Source of the DNA: Planctomycetaceae bacterium
Lineage (GTDB): Bacteria > Planctomycetota > Planctomycetia > Planctomycetales > Planctomycetaceae
NCBI GenBank assembly: GCA_020426065.1
Contig: JAGQQT010000238.1
Span: forward strand, 1 to 6,512
Length of the DNA: 6,512 nt
Direction: 5' to 3'
Numbering within the stretch: position 1 is the first letter of the stretch; each line of letters begins with the position of its first letter. The notes below the pieces were generated by a model. The model searched no databases and was not told where the DNA came from. It was given only the letters and a program-made list of their open reading frames with translations. The position numbers and the translations under genes were made by a program. Of this stretch, positions 1 to 6,344 are shown in pieces.

Positions 1-698
1 TCATAGAAAACAACGACACGAAGCGGGGCCTCATCTTTGACCTCACGATTCAATCGTTAATCGTACTTTCGCTCGTCACATTTTCCATCGAAACGTTACC
101 TAATCTTTCGCACAATGCGAGATGGTGGTTATGGCTTGCCGAAGTCACCACGGTATCCATCTTCACGATTGAATACATACTGCGGCTGGTTGTTGCTGAT
201 AGAAAACTCGGTTTTGTCTTCAGCTTTTTTGGTATCATTGACCTGCTTTCCATTCTGCCTTTTTACGTGGCATCTGGCGTAGATCTACGCTCACTTCGTG
301 CATTTCGGATGCTTCGACTCTTCCGAATCCTGAAACTTGTCAGATATAGCAAGGCTATTCAACGATTTCATCGTGCCTTCCTGATTGCCCGTGAAGAGCT
401 TGTCCTTTACCTGTTGGTCACACTTCTATTGCTGTACCTAGCGGCAGTCGGAATCTACTACTTTGAACATGATGCTCAACCTGAAGCATTTTCATCTGTT
501 TTTCATAGCTTGTGGTGGGCCGTTGCAACACTTACGACCGTTGGATACGGTGATGTGTATCCCATAACCGTCTGCGGTAGGATTTTTACGTTTCTCATAC
601 TTCTCATCGGGCTGGGTGTTGTTTCAGTCCCGGCAGGATTAGTAGCCTCGGCGCTTTCCAAGGCACGAGAAATGGATGATAGAGATGTCCCCAAATAA
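1..698 (+). CDS. Voltage-gated potassium channel, six transmembrane segments (5' end missing)
   Basis: This is a tetrameric K+ channel subunit of the inner membrane, passing K+ in response to voltage. The frame is open from the window edge (first whole codon at 3), giving 231 residues to a TAA at 696-698. Probably only one or two dozen N-terminal residues are lost. S1 lies near residues 10-31 and S2 near 43-64, with F54 and E57 in the F-x2-E spacing of the gating charge transfer centre. S3 lies near 71-88 with D80. S4 carries a basic residue at every third position: R96, R99, R102, R105, R108, K111 and R114. S5 is near 133-154, then a pore helix, the selectivity filter TVGYGD at 179-184, and S6 near 190-218 containing VPAG. 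The tail is short, with no RCK or cyclic-nucleotide domain. A GTG at 267 lies between S3 and S4 and cannot be the true start. The family call is secure; ion selectivity follows from the filter, and physiological role is unknown. Confidence 0.93.
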   Translation, partial: IENNDTKRGLIFDLTIQSLIVLSLVTFSIETLPNLSHNARWWLWLAEVTTVSIFTIEYILRLVVADRKLGFVFSFFGIIDLLSILPFYVASGVDLRSLRAFRMLRLFRILKLVRYSKAIQRFHRAFLIAREELVLYLLVTLLLLYLAAVGIYYFEHDAQPEAFSSVFHSLWWAVATLTTVGYGDVYPITVCGRIFTFLILLIGLGVVSVPAGLVASALSKAREMDDRDVPK

Positions 699-769
699 CT
701 AAGCGGTTAAACAAAGCTCCTCGATGACTCAGGTTTAAAAATCAGTTTTATTGTGGTGACTGCCTGTTA

Positions 770-810
770 CAAATGTCATTTGCAGTCCCACCAAGCATGT
801 AACATGTCAT
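770..810. promoter_or_regulatory. Small palindromes and direct repeat just upstream of the HIRAN gene
   Basis: Three short elements crowd the HIRAN start. A perfect inverted repeat CAAATG-T-CATTTG lies at 770-782. A second, CATGT-A-ACATG, lies at 796-806. A 7-base direct repeat ATGTCAT occurs at 773-779 and 804-810, 31 bases apart, close to three helical turns. The second copy overlaps the start codon. Such an arrangement could be an operator for a dimeric repressor or a translation-control structure, but the elements are short and may be chance. No convincing -35/-10 pair was found nearby. Confidence 0.2.
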
Positions 811-1222
811 GCCCATACTTACTTGGCTTTTCGGTAATCGAAAAAAACTGGACATGGTCCTTCATCTATCCGGCCCAGGAACATTCCGATATGACATTGT
901 CGGTGAGTCACATTATCAAGATAATCTCAATAGTATTTGCGGTGGTAAGACCTACGATGGTCACAAGATGGTTGTAGATGCGAGAGTTATCCACGAAGAA
1001 AACAATCCGCATGATAAAAACGCTGTGCGAATCGATATCCTCGGTAAAGCCGTGGGGTACCTCAACAGAGATGACGCTAAAAATTATCGAAAGCAGATCG
1101 CAGATACTGGACACCCAGGTATCGATGCGACTTGTTCAGCCATGATTGTGGGTGGTTGGGATCGCGATAACGGTGATGCTGGACATTATGGAGTCAAGCT
1201 CGATTTGCCAATTAACGAATAG
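809..1222 (+). CDS. Small stand-alone HIRAN-domain protein
   Basis: This 137-residue protein consists almost entirely of one HIRAN domain. Visible blocks are FRYDIVGESHYQDNL (residues 26-40), EENNPHDKNAVRI (63-75), the GKAVGYLNRDDA segment (79-90), IVGGW (113-117) and HYGVKLDL (126-133). In eukaryotic HLTF/Rad5-type proteins this domain binds DNA, in HLTF the 3' end. Bacterial single-domain members are largely uncharacterised, so DNA binding here is inference. Residues 1-13 (LTWLFGNRKK core) are hydrophobic then basic, and might anchor or interact. They are too short to be a clear signal peptide. The ATG at 809 is the first start after an in-frame TAA at 800-802, and there is no obvious Shine-Dalgarno; an ATG at 854 would still keep the whole domain. 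It lies 110 bases downstream of the channel gene in the same direction, in DNA of lower GC than the genes to its right. No helicase or nuclease partner is visible. Confidence 0.85.
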   Translation: MPILTWLFGNRKKLDMVLHLSGPGTFRYDIVGESHYQDNLNSICGGKTYDGHKMVVDARVIHEENNPHDKNAVRIDILGKAVGYLNRDDAKNYRKQIADTGHPGIDATCSAMIVGGWDRDNGDAGHYGVKLDLPINE

Positions 1223-1229
1223 TCGGCGG

Positions 1230-1254
1230 GTGCCGCTGCTGGCTCGTGCAGCAC
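1230..1254. terminator. Imperfect hairpin between convergent genes, possible bidirectional terminator
   Basis: Arms GTGCCGC (1230-1236) and GCAGCAC (1248-1254) pair over seven positions with one C/A mismatch, around an 11-base loop. An alternative is the GCTGC/GCAGC pairing at 1235-1239 and 1248-1252. The right arm is followed by the AT-rich stretch TTATTAATTA. It lies in the 77-base gap between the HIRAN stop and the oppositely oriented permease stop, where termination of both transcripts is expected. There is no long T run, so as an intrinsic terminator it is weak. It could instead be a copy of a dispersed intergenic repeat. Confidence 0.3.
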
Positions 1255-1299
1255 TTATTAATTACACGATAAACCTTGACCAGATTCCCACTACCAACC

Positions 1300-2946
1300 T
1301 CAATGCCCGCTCGATTTACTCTGTGGGCTCATACCGCACAGGAAGCAGAGGGTGGCGATGGTGGTGTAGCCGATGGCGATGCCGCGGGCGGAGAAGAGCC
1401 AGGTTTTTTCTGCGGTCTGCTGGCCGATCAGCCAGTAGTCCACCAGGTTGCCCTGCAGCTGGAAGCTGTGCATCAGGCCGGTGAGGGTCAGGATGGCTCC
1501 GATCAGGGCCCAGATTCCGGCGGCGCGGAAGCGGCGGTCGATCAGATTCGCAACGAGAGCGGAAAGAATCATGCAGGTGAAGATGTAGCCCCGTTCGAGC
1601 GTGAGGAGGCCGACGACCAGAAAGCCGTTTACTTCCGTCGCCGGGTTGGCCGTCAGCATTTCCTGTAACGAAGTGCCGTTGGCGGCCAGGACGGTTCCCA
1701 TCATGACGGTTGCTCCCCAGGCGGCAATGGCGGGAAATAAACCGATGGCTACAGCGGGGGCGTGATCTTTGGGAGTGGCCTGAAATGCCTGAGCGGAAAT
1801 GATCATGCCAATCCACAGCACAATGGCGATTCCCGCTTCGATGGGAATCAGAGCTGAAGCCAGGCCAATCAGTCCCGTACAGCAGAGCAGTACCACCACA
1901 ATTCCGTTCAGAGTGGAATAACCGGCTCGTGCTCCCAGCTCTTTCCAGCCGGGATGTCCGATGTAGATCGTCGTTGGAAAACAGCTGCCAAACAGGGCTG
2001 CGACGATGGTGCCGATTCCGTTAGCGGCCATGGCCGGGGCAGTCGGAAAGCGGTCGCCGCTCGCCTCGGCGGATTCGATGTTCTGCAGACTTCCGATGAT
2101 GTTGAACAGTCCCATCGGCACGATGACGGAAAGATAACCAACCCAGTCACTCCAGTTGGCCAGCAGTTGAAAGACTTCGCCGCCGACAAACAGCGGCAGA
2201 TACAATCCCAGCGTGTCGCGCTGAGCAGCCAGCTGGCTGACGGACATCTGGCTGTTGGCGGCCCAGTCGGGAAGAGTAACGCCCGCAGCGGCCAGAGCGG
2301 TGAGCAACCAGGCCACTGCCGTTCCGGCGAGGATCGCCAGCAGTCCGCCCGGAAGGTCGAGCGGAAGTCGGGTGCGGGCAAACAGGGCAATGAATACCAG
2401 TCCGAGAGGGAGCATGGCCAGCAACGGTTTGTGAAAGATCTGCAGGGTGAAGGTCATCGCGATAAAGCCAATTGCGATTCCTGCCAGGGTGGAGAGCAGC
2501 GCCGCTCGCGGAGTGTGCTGACGGATGCGGGAAGCCACAAACGCTCCCAGCAGTTCCAGAACACCACTTCCCAGGCAGGCGATCAGTCCCATTTTCCAGG
2601 CGAGGACCGGATCCTGAGATTCCACATAAACCGGCAGCATCACAAAGAAGACAAAGACCAGCAGCGAGGGCGTGTTGATCCCGTACGGAAGAGCGGTGAT
2701 ATCGCTGCGCTGTTCTCTGGCGGCCAGCCGATGGGCCTGCCAGGCATAGAACAGGTTGCCAATCAGGATGCTGAGAGCGGCTCCGGGAAAGATGTGCTTG
2801 AAGAGGAGCGAGGAGTATTCGCCGGTCATGCCGCACAGTCCGCCGCACAGACCGAGGATCAACAGGAGTTGAACCAGGTTATCAATAAACAGGCCGAAGA
2901 ATCCGTCGAGATCCCGTTTGACAAACAGCGGATAGGTCTTGGACAT
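1300..2946 (-). CDS. NCS2/AzgA-like permease, divergent, substrate unknown
   Basis: This 548-residue polytopic inner-membrane protein is built of many hydrophobic segments and resembles the xanthine/uracil permease superfamily, nearest by eye to the AzgA-type purine transporters. [15 protein letters not shown] (residues 80-94) is a strongly conserved-looking segment between early helices. The stretch from about 278 to 350 aligns by eye with the helix 8-10 core of AzgA proteins: LFNIIGS (280-286) sits where they carry FDTxGT, and TTIYIGHPG (325-333) where they carry TTSYIES. Thus the acidic residues that bind the base in the family appear as N282 and G330. The start is ATG at 2944-2946, with no clear Shine-Dalgarno. 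The gene begins 33 bases after the tmk stop, so co-transcription with tmk is likely. Its TGA (1300-1302) faces the HIRAN gene. Superfamily membership is fairly sure. The transported compound is not known, and a non-purine substrate is possible. Confidence 0.8.
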   Translation of the reverse strand: MSKTYPLFVKRDLDGFFGLFIDNLVQLLLILGLCGGLCGMTGEYSSLLFKHIFPGAALSILIGNLFYAWQAHRLAAREQRSDITALPYGINTPSLLVFVFFVMLPVYVESQDPVLAWKMGLIACLGSGVLELLGAFVASRIRQHTPRAALLSTLAGIAIGFIAMTFTLQIFHKPLLAMLPLGLVFIALFARTRLPLDLPGGLLAILAGTAVAWLLTALAAAGVTLPDWAANSQMSVSQLAAQRDTLGLYLPLFVGGEVFQLLANWSDWVGYLSVIVPMGLFNIIGSLQNIESAEASGDRFPTAPAMAANGIGTIVAALFGSCFPTTIYIGHPGWKELGARAGYSTLNGIVVVLLCCTGLIGLASALIPIEAGIAIVLWIGMIISAQAFQATPKDHAPAVAIGLFPAIAAWGATVMMGTVLAANGTSLQEMLTANPATEVNGFLVVGLLTLERGYIFTCMILSALVANLIDRRFRAAGIWALIGAILTLTGLMHSFQLQGNLVDYWLIGQQTAEKTWLFSARGIAIGYTTIATLCFLCGMSPQSKSSGH

Positions 2947-2979
2947 GAGAAACTTTGCTGGACGAAACGGTGCGAGAGT

Positions 2980-3690
2980 TTATCGATTCCCTTCGCCGAT
3001 GGACTCCTGTTGCTGCTGCGGAATGCGATCCAGAATCAGCTGGCGAAGCTGATCGTGAATCTGTTCGGGTGAGCGGTCTGTACCATCCTCTTCCAGGCAG
3101 GGGACCGTTTCCCAGCCGGGGAGAGTCTGGCTGAGTTCCCGATAAAGTTCGCTCACGGTTTGCAGGTAACCGAGATTGGATTCGTGCAGATCGGTTACCT
3201 GCTCGGTATAGGAGCGGGCGTTTTTCCGGGCGACGCGTGCTGCCGAGACTTCGGCTGGCAGGTCGAGCACAACCACCAGATCGGGCCGGGGAATCTGAAA
3301 GAGTTCGTACTCGATTTCCCGAATCCAGTTGAGAAACTTTTCCCGCTCAGAAGCGGGCAGCCGGGCTCCCTGATGGGCAAGGTTGGAGCCCACGTAGCGG
3401 TCGGAGATCAGCAGATCACTTTCGCTCAGCTTCTGCTGAATCAGGCCCCGGGATTCAAACCGTTCAGCAGCATACATCAGCGACATCGGTACGGGATGGG
3501 AGTGTTCGAGCGGGCCAAATTGTCCGTCGAGAAAACGGCCGATCTGTGGTCCGATGCGGGTTTCCGCATAGCGGGGGAAAGTGATCGTCTCGGTTTTCCA
3601 ACCCAGCGCAGAGCAGGCGGTTTTGAGGAGGGCAGTTTGCGTCCCTTTCCCTGATCCATCAATTCCTTCAATGGCAACAAAAAAAGCCAC
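2980..3690 (-). CDS. tmk: Thymidylate kinase (dTMP kinase)
   Basis: This cytoplasmic enzyme phosphorylates dTMP to dTDP with ATP, an essential step to dTTP. It has 236 residues, somewhat longer than the usual 205-215. The P-loop GIDGSGKGT is at residues 9-17, preceded by E8. FPRY (38-41) fits the substrate-side loop. The SDRYVGSN segment (96-103) contains the conserved Asp-Arg of the family, and an Arg-rich LID-like region lies near 160-170 (RVARKNAR). The C-terminal tail is Gln-rich (PQQQQES) and may account for the extra length. The start is GTG at 3688-3690. It is supported by a Shine-Dalgarno GAAGGA (plus-strand 3697-3702) six bases upstream and by the protein beginning directly with the first beta strand. 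The gene lies 83 bases downstream of hom and 33 bases upstream of the permease on the same strand. Other P-loop nucleotide kinases are less likely given the DRY motif. Confidence 0.93.
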   Translation of the reverse strand: MAFFVAIEGIDGSGKGTQTALLKTACSALGWKTETITFPRYAETRIGPQIGRFLDGQFGPLEHSHPVPMSLMYAAERFESRGLIQQKLSESDLLISDRYVGSNLAHQGARLPASEREKFLNWIREIEYELFQIPRPDLVVVLDLPAEVSAARVARKNARSYTEQVTDLHESNLGYLQTVSELYRELSQTLPGWETVPCLEEDGTDRSPEQIHDQLRQLILDRIPQQQQESIGEGNR

Positions 3691-3696
3691 TGTTGT

Positions 3697-3702
3697 TCCT
3701 TC
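3697..3702 (-). promoter_or_regulatory. Shine-Dalgarno of tmk, decides a GTG start
   Basis: On the minus strand GAAGGA is followed by a six-base spacer and then GTG. It is the clearest ribosome binding site in the window and supports the non-ATG start of tmk. Confidence 0.6.
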
Positions 3703-3717
3703 TCGTCTGTCGTGCTG

Positions 3718-3741
3718 AAAAACCGGGTCTGACCACCGGGT
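3718..3741 (-). terminator. Hairpin with short T run between hom and tmk, possible weak terminator or attenuator
   Basis: Read on the minus strand, two copies of ACCCGGT (plus-strand 3735-3741 and 3722-3728) flank the six-base loop GGTCAG. Each copy is nearly self-complementary, so the pair folds as six base pairs with one central C/C mismatch. The second arm runs into TTTTT (plus-strand A run 3718-3722) and then C. The short stem, mismatch and short T run suggest at most partial termination, leaving tmk partly dependent on hom transcription. Confidence 0.35.
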
Positions 3742-3773
3742 GTGCTGTTTTCAAGAGCAGCTGATGATTGGAA

Positions 3774-5078
3774 TTATTCGCGAATGGGAAGCCGCAGATA
3801 GTTCTTGCCGATCGCCTTGCACTCGGCCAGTTCCAGATCGGCAGCCCGCATCTGTCCTTCCTGGCAGTGATGAGTCATGATGACGAGCGGCACAAATGAG
3901 CTGTTGGACTTGCCTTCCGCTTCATACTGGATGCAGGAAGCAATGCTGACCTGATGGCGACCAAGAATAGCGGTAATCGCCGCCATTGTCCCCGGTTTGT
4001 CCATCGCATGAAAGCGGAGATAATAGCGCCGTTCAATCTGCTCAGCAGGCAGGATGGGAAGTGGTTCCCGCTCGCTCCACAAATCAAGGAGCGGAAAGGT
4101 CTGCTGAGCCCGGCCCACGGCCAGATCGATCAGATCGGAAACCACGGCGGAGGCGGTAGGCATCTGGCCGGCACCCATTCCGGAAAACCAGGTCCGTCCG
4201 ACCGCATCCCCTTCGATTTCAATCATGTTGTAAGCATCGTAAACATCGGCCATGGGCTGCTGTTTGCGGATGAGTGTCGGCTGAGTGTGCAGTTCAAGCG
4301 ACTGACCATGCAGTTTGGCCACGGCCAGCAGCTTGATCCGAAAACCGAGCTGATCGGCATAACGCAGGTCGGCCAGATCGAGCGAATCAATTCCCTGTCG
4401 GGGAAAACTTTTCAGATCGGCTTTTGTCCCGAAGGCCAGCTGCACCAGGATGGTCAGTTTCTGAGCGGCATCGGTGCCGTCCACATCCATGGCAGGATCG
4501 GCTTCGGCATAACCCTTTTTCTGGGCTTTCACCACGGCATCATCATAGCTGACATTCCGATCGAACATTTCGGTCAGAATGTAGTTGCTGGTCCCGTTGA
4601 GAATCCCTTCGATGGAAGTGATCTGATTGGCCGCCAGCGATTGGGTCACGGCCTCGATAATGGGAATTCCTCCCGCGACCGCCGCTTCAAAACAGATGAC
4701 TTTGTTCTTTTCGCGAGCCAGCTGAAACAGTTCTTCTCCCTGTTCGCAGATCAGGGCTTTGTTGGCTGTGACAACATGCTTGCCGGCCAGCAGGGCCTGG
4801 CGTACGACATCGCCAGCGGTGGTGGTGCCACCAATCAGTTCGCAGACGACATCGACATCGTCAGCTTTGATGGCTTCCAGGGATGTATCGATCAGATCAT
4901 CCACATGCGAAACCGACCGGGCCTTGGTGGGATCACGCACAATGACCGAAGTGATTTCGATTTCTCTGCCTGCACGCCGACGGATTCGTTCCGCCTGTTC
5001 GACCAGGATTTTCACCACGCCCGAACCAACCGTGCCCAGCCCAACGATCGCAACGCGCATCGGGCGTTCGCTCACCAT
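3774..5078 (-). CDS. hom: Homoserine dehydrogenase with C-terminal ACT domain
   Basis: This enzyme reduces aspartate 4-semialdehyde to homoserine with NAD(P)H, the branch point to threonine and methionine in the cytoplasm. Numbered from the ATG at 5076-5078 it has 434 residues, the usual length of the monofunctional enzyme. The Rossmann motif VGLGTVGSG spans residues 12-20, and TANK ends at K107. AVAGGIP is at 133-139 and NGTSNYI at 161-167. The family signature runs from AQKKGYAEADP to the catalytic-type K207 (about 185-207). The ACT domain (about 352-422) usually mediates feedback by threonine. No aspartokinase domain is fused. The frame extends to another ATG at 5130-5132 that would add 18 residues. 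I chose the inner start because homologues begin just before the Rossmann strand; neither start has a clear Shine-Dalgarno, and an ATG at 5060 is also possible. It is the first gene of a leftward cluster with tmk and the permease. Confidence 0.95.
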   Translation of the reverse strand: MVSERPMRVAIVGLGTVGSGVVKILVEQAERIRRRAGREIEITSVIVRDPTKARSVSHVDDLIDTSLEAIKADDVDVVCELIGGTTTAGDVVRQALLAGKHVVTANKALICEQGEELFQLAREKNKVICFEAAVAGGIPIIEAVTQSLAANQITSIEGILNGTSNYILTEMFDRNVSYDDAVVKAQKKGYAEADPAMDVDGTDAAQKLTILVQLAFGTKADLKSFPRQGIDSLDLADLRYADQLGFRIKLLAVAKLHGQSLELHTQPTLIRKQQPMADVYDAYNMIEIEGDAVGRTWFSGMGAGQMPTASAVVSDLIDLAVGRAQQTFPLLDLWSEREPLPILPAEQIERRYYLRFHAMDKPGTMAAITAILGRHQVSIASCIQYEAEGKSNSSFVPLVIMTHHCQEGQMRAADLELAECKAIGKNYLRLPIRE

Positions 5079-5487
5079 GACTGCTACATTCGTTTCTGAA
5101 AACCGGAACTCAACCACACTGCCTGATTTCATTCCGGCAGCAACGTCGTGGTATCCTACCGAAAGGAGAGCCTCACTCCCAGCAACCAGAGAGATTGTGA
5201 CACTTCCACCTGAAAATCGGGACAGATATCACAACAAATCCGTCAGAATCCCCCAGATTCAATGGGTACTGGTGCGTTGAGCCAGAACCTGACATAACGG
5301 GAAACAGGGGCAAACTTTGATGGGTTGAACGGGTACTCCAGAAGGCTTTTTGGCCGGAGATTTAAACCACTCCCAACGAAATTGGAAAACTGTGTCGCAC
5401 ATCGAATTTCGGCAGGATGGTTCCCCGCTGGCAAACTCTATAATATGATGTCTGTTTTCTGTGCGTAACTGGTTTTTGATTTCTTCA
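5079..5487. other. Divergent intergenic region between hom and mqnA
   Basis: About 0.4 kb separates the two divergent starts (about 355 bases if hom starts at 5132). I see no convincing gene in it. Short frames on the minus strand (for example 5259-5501) have no recognisable motif and cross the mqnA start. It holds a strong rightward -10 box near its right end. The 7-base word GGGTACT occurs twice, at 5264-5270 and 5331-5337, without any further symmetry. No riboswitch fold or clear hom promoter could be recognised by eye. Confidence 0.5.
5439..5444 (+). promoter_or_regulatory. Perfect TATAAT -10 box, likely mqnA promoter
   Basis: TATAAT at 5439-5444 matches the sigma-70 type -10 consensus exactly. 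A start site about seven bases on, near 5451, would give a leader of about 37 bases to the ATG at 5488. The -35 region is poor: TGGTTC at 5418-5423 with a 15-base spacer is the best seen. There is no TG extension, so an activator may be needed, or the match may be partly chance. Confidence 0.5.
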
Positions 5488-6330
5488 ATGAACGAGACCA
5501 CTTTGGAATGTGATACTGCCGCTCAACCCGGTTCGATCCCGCTCAGTCAGGTTCGAATTGGAGCGGTTTCCTATTTGAACTCCAAACCGCTCATTGCCGG
5601 TTTGCAGGACGAACTGGCCCCCGGCAACCTGCTGCTGGATGTTCCCAGTCGCCTGGCGGATGATTTGTCTGCCGGAGAGCTGGATGTGGCGCTGATCCCT
5701 TCCGTGGAGTATTTTTCCCGGCCGGATTACCGCATCATTTCCGATGCCTGCATTGCCACCCGCGGTCCGGTTTTGAGCGTTAAACTCTATTCCCGGGTCC
5801 CGCTGGGAGAAATCCGCACGCTGGCTCTGGACGAAGGTTCCCGCACCAGTGCAGTCCTCTCCCGGATTATGCTCAAGGAACGTTTCGGCGTGATTCCGGA
5901 ACGGAAACTGTTGCCGATGTCTTCCAGCACCACTGACAGCGATGCCGATGCCATCCTGCTGATTGGAGATCGGGCCATCAATCCCCCGCAGGAAAAGTTT
6001 CTGGAGACGTGGGACCTGGGCGAAGAGTGGGTGAACTGGACTGGATTTCCGTTTGTGTTTGCCATGTGGGTTGCCCGCAGTTCCGTCGAGATGGAACAGG
6101 TTGCCGAACTGCTTGAAGAAGCCCGGGACCTGGGCGTGAAATCGATCAGCGAAATCGCCAGGCGGGAAGCAGGTCCACTGCACATTTCCGTCGAAACCGC
6201 AGAGCATTATCTGCGGGAAAACTTACACTTTCAATTTGGATCGGCTGAATGGCGGGGTCTGAACCTGTTCCGACAACTCGCCAGCCAGCTCGATAATCCC
6301 GATCCCTTTGCCGTTGGTTCTCTCACCTGA
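5488..6330 (+). CDS. mqnA: Chorismate dehydratase MqnA, futalosine menaquinone pathway
   Basis: MqnA dehydrates chorismate to 3-[(1-carboxyvinyl)oxy]benzoate, the first committed step of the futalosine route to menaquinone. It has 280 residues with the periplasmic-binding-protein-like fold of this family, but no signal peptide, so it is cytoplasmic. Key stretches are RIGAVSYLNSKPL (23-35), DVPSRLADDL (51-60), ELDVALIPSVEYF (64-76), LDEGSRTSAVL (114-124), ADAILLIGDRAI (153-164) and WTGFPFVFAMW (184-194). The ATG at 5488 was preferred. A GTG at 5461 in frame would add nine residues, but lies only about ten bases after the predicted transcription start and lacks a Shine-Dalgarno. Even from 5488 there are some 22 residues before the conserved first strand, where most MqnA proteins start almost at once. 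The next menaquinone gene follows after 14 bases, indicating an operon. Confidence 0.93.
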   Translation: MNETTLECDTAAQPGSIPLSQVRIGAVSYLNSKPLIAGLQDELAPGNLLLDVPSRLADDLSAGELDVALIPSVEYFSRPDYRIISDACIATRGPVLSVKLYSRVPLGEIRTLALDEGSRTSAVLSRIMLKERFGVIPERKLLPMSSSTTDSDADAILLIGDRAINPPQEKFLETWDLGEEWVNWTGFPFVFAMWVARSSVEMEQVAELLEEARDLGVKSISEIARREAGPLHISVETAEHYLRENLHFQFGSAEWRGLNLFRQLASQLDNPDPFAVGSLT

Positions 6331-6344
6331 TTTTGAGTCCGGAC

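Noticed and set aside
753..977. 74-codon plus-strand frame starting with GTG, with Cys-rich beginning
   Set aside because: It overlaps the HIRAN gene in another frame. Its cysteines do not form a convincing metal-binding pattern, and the HIRAN frame has clear homology blocks.
1..1222. Channel plus HIRAN protein as a two-gene defence or stress system
   Set aside because: The genes share direction and composition, but 110 bases separate them, no effector or nuclease partner is seen, and I know of no such pairing. The evidence is too thin.
1954..3072. Long plus-strand open frame (372 codons) opposite the permease and the end of tmk
   Set aside because: The translation is polar, rich in Gln, Arg and Gly, with no recognisable domain. 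It is the complement of two strongly supported coding genes and is best explained by their codon usage.
3954..5099. Long plus-strand open frame (381 codons) opposite hom
   Set aside because: It is entirely antisense to a clear homoserine dehydrogenase, and its translation shows no family motif.
5133..5460. Possible riboswitch or T-box ahead of hom or mqnA
   Set aside because: The length would allow one, but I could not find the conserved cores or stems of known classes. Only short, weak pairings were seen.
5259..5501. 80-codon minus-strand frame in the hom-mqnA gap
   Set aside because: No recognisable motif. It runs across the predicted mqnA promoter and start, and its composition is unlike the neighbouring proteins.
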